The position numbers were made by a program, and so were the translations under genes. Below are positions 57,777 to 64,000 of a stretch of 64,000 nt of DNA, one piece after another. The stretch lies in the NCBI GenBank assembly GCA_965649825.1, contig OZ287694.1, positions 1,488,001 to 1,552,000 of the forward strand, written 5' to 3'. The stretch is from Penicillus capitatus (taxonomy: Eukaryota > Chlorophyta). How positions within the stretch are numbered: the first letter of the stretch is position 1; every line of letters starts with the position of its first letter. The notes under the pieces are model-generated. The model was not told the origin of the DNA. It was given only the letters and a program-made list of their open reading frames with translations, and searched no databases.

Positions 57777-60361
57777 ATGGAGGAGGACGGCTCTGGCAGA
57801 CCTCTCCTCTCGACCCGCCGCGAAGATTCGGCCCAAATACGCGAAACGACTTCGGCGGCGCACGGAAAGCAGACGACAGGTTACTCCCAATAACAACCCG
57901 TGGCGGCGCTCTCTTCCAGAGAGAATCGTCACCGGTCTGTTTCGTAATCTAGATCCGGGACCCCAACCTTCTGCATCCTCGTCTGAGGCGTTGAAGATCA
58001 ACGTGTCCGAATGGACGGTCGACGGAACGCGTCGGTGAGTGCGCTTCGCATCCGCGAACCTCTGGAGCGAGTCCCTGTATTGATTCGCCAGGTTGGTCTC
58101 CGAGTACGGAAAGGGCATCTTGGCGGCTATCAGCGACACGGGTATCCCTCTAGTCTGCGACGCTGTCCTGAAGAAGCGCTTCGACTGCGCCGACGTGCTG
58201 TTCGACTATGCGGCAGAATGGAGAATCCCCGTCAGGCTCTCTGCTGGGAAATGCCAGGTGCTAGAGATGGCCATCGAGGAAGGAGAGCAAGAGTGCGCGC
58301 AGTACGTTCTCGACAGACTGGCGGCGCGGTGCTCGTCGGTCGAAGAGACGTGCCACGTGCTGACAAACTACCTGCTACCGCTGGTCGACAGATTCCCGAG
58401 TCTCGTGGGGGACTACCTCGCGGAAGACAGGTTCGCCTTCGAATACGGCCGCTTCTCGGTGCCGCGCTCGCTCTTCGGCGGCCAGGAGAAGCGTCCAGTC
58501 GTCATGACAACAGACGAACTGTTGGGCGGCATGGACGCCATGGACGGCGAGGAAGCGAAGGACTTCTGGATCAGAAACGCAAAGGGTGACTTCCACAGCA
58601 GAGCCGATTCGGGAGGCCGTCAGATCACGGCCGTCGCGCGGTGGCTGTGCGTCGACCGCACGCTCGTCCGGCGCAGCCTCGCCGACGGCGTCGTCGACGT
58701 CCGATCCAAGACGCAGTTCTCCTCGGAGAACCTTCTTCACCATCTCAGTAAGTCCAACGTGCCGACATCGACCTTCTCCTCTCAGGCGCTAAAGCTCCTT
58801 TCGGACTGGTACCTCCGATCTCTGCACGGTCGGTTCTCCTCTGTCGTGTGGATCGGACTCGTCCACGCGGTCGTCTTCTCATTCTACGCCGTGACCTACG
58901 GCCGCGAGGACGATGACGATTCTGTGGCATCCAAGCGAGGAATCTCGATCGCTCTGATCGTGCTCTCGTGTCTCCTGCAGTTCGGAACCCTGATCGCTGC
59001 CAGTCTCACTCCACTCAGGTCAGACATCCTGCGAATATCCGTCAGACGTACGGGGGGCTTTTCAGGGTCTTGAATCTCGTCATCTCTCTTATCCTGGCCG
59101 TGCATACCCTCGTCGAAGACAGGCACTACGCCTACTCCGCCTTTCTGGCGTCTATCCAATGCATCGCGCTGTGGATCTCGGTGAGGACAGGCCTCTCGCA
59201 GTCGCCGCCTGCCGCTGACGACTCTTTTTTGGCCATCTGCAGGTCGCAAGGTCGCTCCAGCCGTACGGTCACCTGGCGACGGCGGTCTCAATGGCGCGCC
59301 ACTCAGCGGTCGACGCGACGCCTCTGCTGCTCTTGGTCGTCCTATTTATGATCGGCGTCGCCAGCGCACTGGTCGTCGAGTTTGACGACAAGTTTTTCGA
59401 GAACGACGGAGCCAGCTTCGACACTGTTCTGCACTCCTGCGAGACGCTCTTCCACGCCATCCTCGGCAACTTTGACGAAGAGGTGCTCCTGTCCTGAAGA
59501 GACGTGGCCGCAGCGGCGCGAACCTCCTCTCCTTGTGTGTTTCAGGTGTTCCGAACCTACGACGATTTCTTTGACCTCTGGCGTTCGTTTCTGTTCCATG
59601 CTTTCTTGGTCGCCGCCATCGGGATTGTTATACTGCTCATCTCGGTTCTGCGGGACACGCACGATCGGATCAAGCTGCAGGGGCGTGCAGAGACGACAAG
59701 GTGTCAAGCGCAGGCAGCCGGAGACATCCTGTTCTCCAGGCACACGTCGTAAGTCCATCCGTCCTCTTTCGAGGCGCTGGCGATGTTGCACGTCAGGGAG
59801 GATGCGGACGATAACGGACTTCTGTGCCCTCCTCTGCCACGACGCCACCTGCTTAAGTGGTTTCTTGGAGGGAGACTTCCGAAGAAGTATCTCGGGAAGT
59901 ACGTCCACTACTTGATTCCTGAAGGACAGGGAGGTGGTGCGAGAGGGAGAATACTGGGCAGTACGGACGAGACTCAACGAAACATCAGAGATGACGCCAT
60001 CCAGAACCCACAGCCTATTCCTGGCAGCAGCAACGTCTTCCTGTCCGACGCTGCATCGAGGGCGAGAACAGGCGCACACGTCGGCAGAGCGAGCCAGACG
60101 GGCGAAGGCAGAGCATCAATAGAGCAGGCAGCGAGGCAAACTCAGCGAACAGAAGACGCCGCACAGTCGCAGACGCAAATCACCCAAGTGATCGACCGTC
60201 TCGGTGCCATGGATGCGCAGATCGGTCGTCGGATGTCTCTACTGGAAGAACGGACAGAGAGGATGGAAGAGCGCGTGGGCAGAATCGAGGATGCAGTAGG
60301 TCACGTGCTGCAAAAGCTCGACGCGTTTGCTCCCGCTGCAAGCACTGCTCCGAGATGGTGA
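57777..60361 (+). CDS. TRP-like channel H (744 aa), divergent member
   Basis: Seven exons: 57777-57879, 57953-58034, 58092-59018, 59066-59180, 59243-59482, 59546-59748 and 59797-60361, in frame throughout. The start is chosen because it gives the phase-1 intron and the Arg-Pro-Leu-Leu motif of the family. Exon 2 has Ser-Glu-Trp-Thr-Val. Ankyrin-like units are at about 75-160; S1-S2 lie at the end of exon 3. Exons of 115 and 240 bp match the other channels. The pore loop is Leu-Gly-Asn-Phe-Asp-Glu-Glu. S6 ends Val-Leu-Arg-Asp-Thr-His-Asp-Arg-Ile. The C-terminal exon (188 codons) is the longest of the family, with a Gln/Arg-rich linker between Val-His-Tyr-Leu-Ile-Pro and the coiled coil. GC-richer than its neighbours. 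Confidence 0.86.
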
Positions 60362-61362
60362 TGTGACGCGAAGCGACGCGATCGATGAGCGCACTCTATC
60401 CATTACGTTTTCGATGTCTCCGTTTATCATTACAATCTGCTTATTAATGTCGGCTGTCTTTTCTCCCTGTATCACCGTGGCAAGCTTAGCATTAGAGCAG
60501 TTCCATTTAGGCGTTGTTTCATCGACTGTTTGTCTGTCGTAGCATCCCGCAGATAGAATCCATTGCCAGTTTCCTTGCAGCGTCTACGATTCGGATGACA
60601 GTGTCGCTGTGAATCGGTTGGGTGTAACGTCGAACAGTCTCATTAACATCTGAGGACGAGGCGGTAAATGGGTGGGTACCAGCAGCAATCTTCTCTTCTA
60701 GGCAGAGGTTCGGCTGATGTGGACAGCATGATGTGACCACTCTGTCTGGCCCTTTTGTCCGGTGAGCTTCCCACGGCGTCCCATTCCACTGCATGCACAT
60801 CGTCAGTATCCATGCAGGACAACACCGAGTCGTTTCGGTAGCGTCAAGCCATCGCCTGCTAGCCAGGTCTAGTCGATCAGGACCCGGACATCTCTCCGAG
60901 TGGCCGACGCTAAGGTATAGAGACCGTCGTCTCGAACACTGATCTCTTGAGCACCTAAGGAGACCTAACTGACTCTCCGGTCCACAAAACGAAGAGTTGT
61001 TGCCTGAGGACTACCGACTCAGGACAGCCATTAAGCGATTCCGTGCGAGGTAAAGCAGGGCGACGTGCGCAAGGCTGTTCGTTGGACGAGCGAACGAACA
61101 ATACGTAAACGTCGACGATGACACGTCGTCAGCGCCATCTCATTGTCTGTCACTGAGAACTGACCATCTCATTTCCATATCACTGGCAACTCCACTTTGA
61201 CAGCGCATGCCGTTTCCGGGTCATTTCCATCTAATAGCAATCGACGTCATTTCTGCCGCTCGAATTGGTATTTATATGAGCGCGCGCAGTCGCCATCTAT
61301 GTCAGAACTAATCGCTTCACCTTCTCAGTAAAACGCCGTTCGCAGGAAACGGTGCAGCGATC
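60362..61362. other. Gap between channels H and I
   Basis: No gene recognised; a 94-codon minus-strand frame (60519-60800) has no family resemblance. The last 100 bp carry a TATA-like sequence before channel I. Confidence 0.5.
61271..61277 (+). promoter_or_regulatory. TATA-like sequence before channel I
   Basis: The sequence tttatat lies 86 bp before the ATG, in a GC-rich surrounding (gagcgcgcgcag follows). Positional call only. Confidence 0.3.
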
Positions 61363-63929
61363 ATGTCCAATCATTACGTCTTTTTCGGTGGCGAAAACGG
61401 AGTCAGGGAATCTGCCGAGTGGTCCAGTAGACGGAGTGCAAACGAAAGAACACTGGAAGAAGAGACGAATAGAGACGCATTAACACAAGGTGCCTCATAG
61501 CTACTGCGAGACACAATTCATGCTCTCTTCCTTCAGGATACGTCAACGGCATCTCCATAGTGACACGCACTGACATCCACGTTCCCTTCTGGACTGATCA
61601 AACAGCGACGGAGTAAGACATGAGCATCTCGGGGAGACGGACCGAGTGCGTGTGTTCGTGCAGGCTGATTGCCGAACACGGCACCAGAGTCATCCATGCC
61701 AGCAACAGCAACGGCGTCCCTCTGATGTGCGACGCCATCGTCCACGAACAGCTGCATAGCGCAAAACTATTGAGGGACTTTGCCAGTGAGCACGATCTTT
61801 TCGTCGACGTCGACCATGGGGGGTGTCCCACTCTGGACTGGGCCATGAGGACAAGATCTGATGACGTGGCCAAGTTTGTCTTGGATTCCCTGGCAGAGAA
61901 GCTTCTGTCAGTGGAGGAATCTCGTGCCATCCTGACGAACTACTTGTCCCCGCTGATGGAACAGTTCCCAGAATTGATAGCAGACTATTTGGAGAACGAT
62001 AAGTTCTCATTCGAGTACGGTAGATTCAGTGTGCCCTACACGCTGTTCGAGAAGAACGGCAAGTGTCCGATCGCTATGACGACGGACGAGGAATTGGGCG
62101 ACTGGACGATGCCGGACAGTGCAGCAACGAAAGACTTCTGGATGCGCAACAGCGAAGAGCAGCACACGACAGAGATGGCCAAGACATCAGACGTCCACGT
62201 CGACGTGATCGCAAAGTTCCTCTGCATCGATCTGAACTGTATCCGATTCAGTTATTGCAGTCTCTGGAAGCCGTGGAAACGGTTTTGTTGTCCGAGGAAT
62301 CTGTTGGGACAGCTGGCAGCGTCCAATCTTCCAATCCGTGCTTTCAGATCGGAGTCCTTTCAAACATTTTCCAACTGGGTCTTCTACTCACTCTTCAGTC
62401 GATTCATCTGTCTCCTGATTCTGGACACTCTGGCAGCTGTCCTCTTCTCACACGTCACACTGATCTATGGACTTGGACATGGAGACGACGATGGATGGGA
62501 GAAATGGCTCTCCTTTTCCTTCATTAGTGCGACTTTCTTGATATCTCTGTTCACACTGTGGCTCGTCCGTTGCTCGGTGATCAAGTGAGTCACTCACTCA
62601 TCAGTAGGGATACGTCAAGGTCTGACGGTCGTGCGATGCAGATTGCTCAACGTATTGGTCACTCTGTTGCTGGTCATTCACGTCTTCCAGTATTCAGAAC
62701 AGAGCCAGTATTCTGCCTTCTTAACCTCCATCGAGTGCATTCTCTGCTGGATCCTGGTAACCCATTTCCAATCCCTCGTGCATTGATGACTGATTTCGCT
62801 TTCTGTACGTGCATGTTCATACAGATCGTCGAGGCTCTGCGGCCCTTCGACAGCATTGGACACTTCGTCTCCGTGGTCATCTACTCGTTCAGAGCTATCA
62901 TACCTTTCTGCGTCCTTGGCGCATCTGTCTTGTTTGGTTTCGCTTTCTCCTTCCGAATTCTCTTTAATCTGAAGTTCTATAATGATACCCACAGCGACGG
63001 CGGAGCACCAGGACCAGACGAGACGCTTACGGCGACTGTCGACGAACTTGATACCAGCAGTGATGGCGGAGCACCAGAACCAGGACCAGACGAGATGCTT
63101 ACGGCGATTGCCAACAACACTGGATGTCCAGTAAACAATGACGACTATGGAGACCTCAGCTCTTTCTTTCATGTCCTGAAGCTCCTCTTTCAGGCAGCCG
63201 CCGGCAACTTCGAAGAGAAGGTGCCATCCCTTGGGCGGTCAGTTTCCGATTCACATTATGGTGTGTATTTAGGCTTTTCGATCAACGCATACATTCATTG
63301 GCGTGTGGAGATCACTCCTGTTCAACGGTTTCATCTTCGCTGGCGGAATTGTGCTGCTCAGTCTGCTTATCGCCATCTTGAACGACACATACAGCAGCGT
63401 CCGATTCACCCAGAGGGAAGATTTGGTGAAATGTCGGGCAAGGATGGGAGGGGCCACTCTGTGTACCCCCTGGATGCTCATTGCTCTTAAGTGCATCACC
63501 CGGTGCGTCATAACAGAAAGGAGCTGATAAATCTCTTACTCAACGATCCTGTACAGGACACTCTGTTGTGACAGAAGCAATGAGAATAGGCCAATGCAGT
63601 CGATTAACACAAGCCGCAGTTACTGTCGCCGATTTCGTCTGGATGCTCGTGACCGACAGAAGTTCTTTCACTATTTAGTTCCTGTGAGCCAGACAGGTGA
63701 ACAGACACCAGAACGGAAGACCAGAAAGCTGCTTTTATTCGAGAGAATGATTCAGAGAAAGATGCAACAATATACCGAAAGGGTCGATCAACAGTTCGAG
63801 AGGGTCGATCAGCAGTTAGCCAAGTTCGACGAACAGTTTAACTGCATACTGGGCACAATGACAAAGCTCGATGAGCGCTTGCAGCAGATGCAAAAGATAT
63901 TCGGAGCCGAAGGCGCGGAGGAAATCTAA
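61363..63929 (+). CDS. TRP-like channel I (741 aa) with enlarged acidic pore turret
   Basis: Seven exons: 61363-61489, 61537-61612, 61664-62584, 62642-62756, 62825-63220, 63273-63490 and 63557-63929, all in frame. The start fits the family's phase-1 first intron, although the Pro-Leu-Leu motif is absent. Exon 2 has His-Val-Pro-Phe-Trp-Thr. Ankyrin-like units are at about 75-160. The pore exon is 396 bp instead of 240: between S5 and the pore helix about 52 residues are added, containing an internal duplication (Ser-Asp-Gly-Gly-Ala-Pro ... Pro-Asp-Glu). The filter region is Ala-Gly-Asn-Phe-Glu-Glu-Lys. S6 ends Ile-Ala-Ile-Leu-Asn-Asp-Thr-Tyr-Ser-Ser-Val, close to the TRP/polycystin consensus. 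Phe-His-Tyr-Leu-Val-Pro and a coiled coil with repeated Arg-Val-Asp-Gln-Gln close the protein. Confidence 0.87.
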
Positions 63930-64000
63930 GAACTGAAGGGACAGTTGACGACTGTGCCGAATAAGACCACTTAACGACAGAATACTTCTATCAAGCCGTT

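Noticed and set aside
1-64000. tRNA, rRNA or CRISPR features
   Set aside because: No cloverleaf with a typical T-loop, no rRNA core sequence and no spaced direct repeats were seen; the only regular array is the intronic minisatellite, whose units are contiguous.

Overview
This is nuclear DNA of a eukaryote, probably a single-celled protist or alga. Coding sequence is split by many very short introns (about 37-87 bp, most 44-66 bp, mainly GT-AG with some GC-AG). The only clear housekeeping gene, CPSF73, looks well diverged from animal forms. No lineage-specific marker was found, so I do not name a taxon.

The window is dominated by a clustered family of TRP-like cation-channel genes. Each has a short N-terminal tail with a Pro-Leu-Leu motif in most members, a short exon with a Trp near its end, degenerate ankyrin repeats, six membrane segments, a pore loop with Gly-Asn-Phe-[Asp/Glu], an S6 ending in a TRP/polycystin-like Ile-Leu-x-Asp-Thr-[Tyr/His], a conserved His-x-Leu-[Val/Ile]-Pro motif and a C-terminal coiled coil. 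I reconstructed five complete members (21732-24380, 14242-16816, 37309-39973, 48890-51239 and, with 57777-60361 and 61363-63929, seven loci open as read, of which 1-1370 is cut by the window edge), two near-identical copies that each carry one different frameshift (7960-10502, 30970-33512), one decayed copy (44340-46537) and one inverted 3' fragment (44054-44338).

Layout: positions 1-17185 and 23011-40335 are a tandem duplication (channel A, 6.6 kb without recognised genes, channel B, serpin, channel C). The first 9.56 kb of each copy shows no difference that I noticed; divergence then increases through channel B and the serpin to channel C. A Ty3/gypsy LTR element with gag joined in frame to integrase (17186-19824) sits only in the first copy. 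CPSF73 (40850-43481) ends the duplication. A further C-type/A-type channel pair follows (44340-51239), then a minus-strand MATH-domain gene with a USP7-like C-terminus (52352-54885), a many-exon RNase HI-like gene (56399-57149) and two more divergent channels.

The channels probably act at a cell or organelle membrane; what gates them cannot be read from sequence. The two serpins have an inhibitory-type hinge and lie among the channels, but there is no evidence that they work with them. Coordinates of exons were worked out by hand from reading frame, splice sites and alignment among paralogues.
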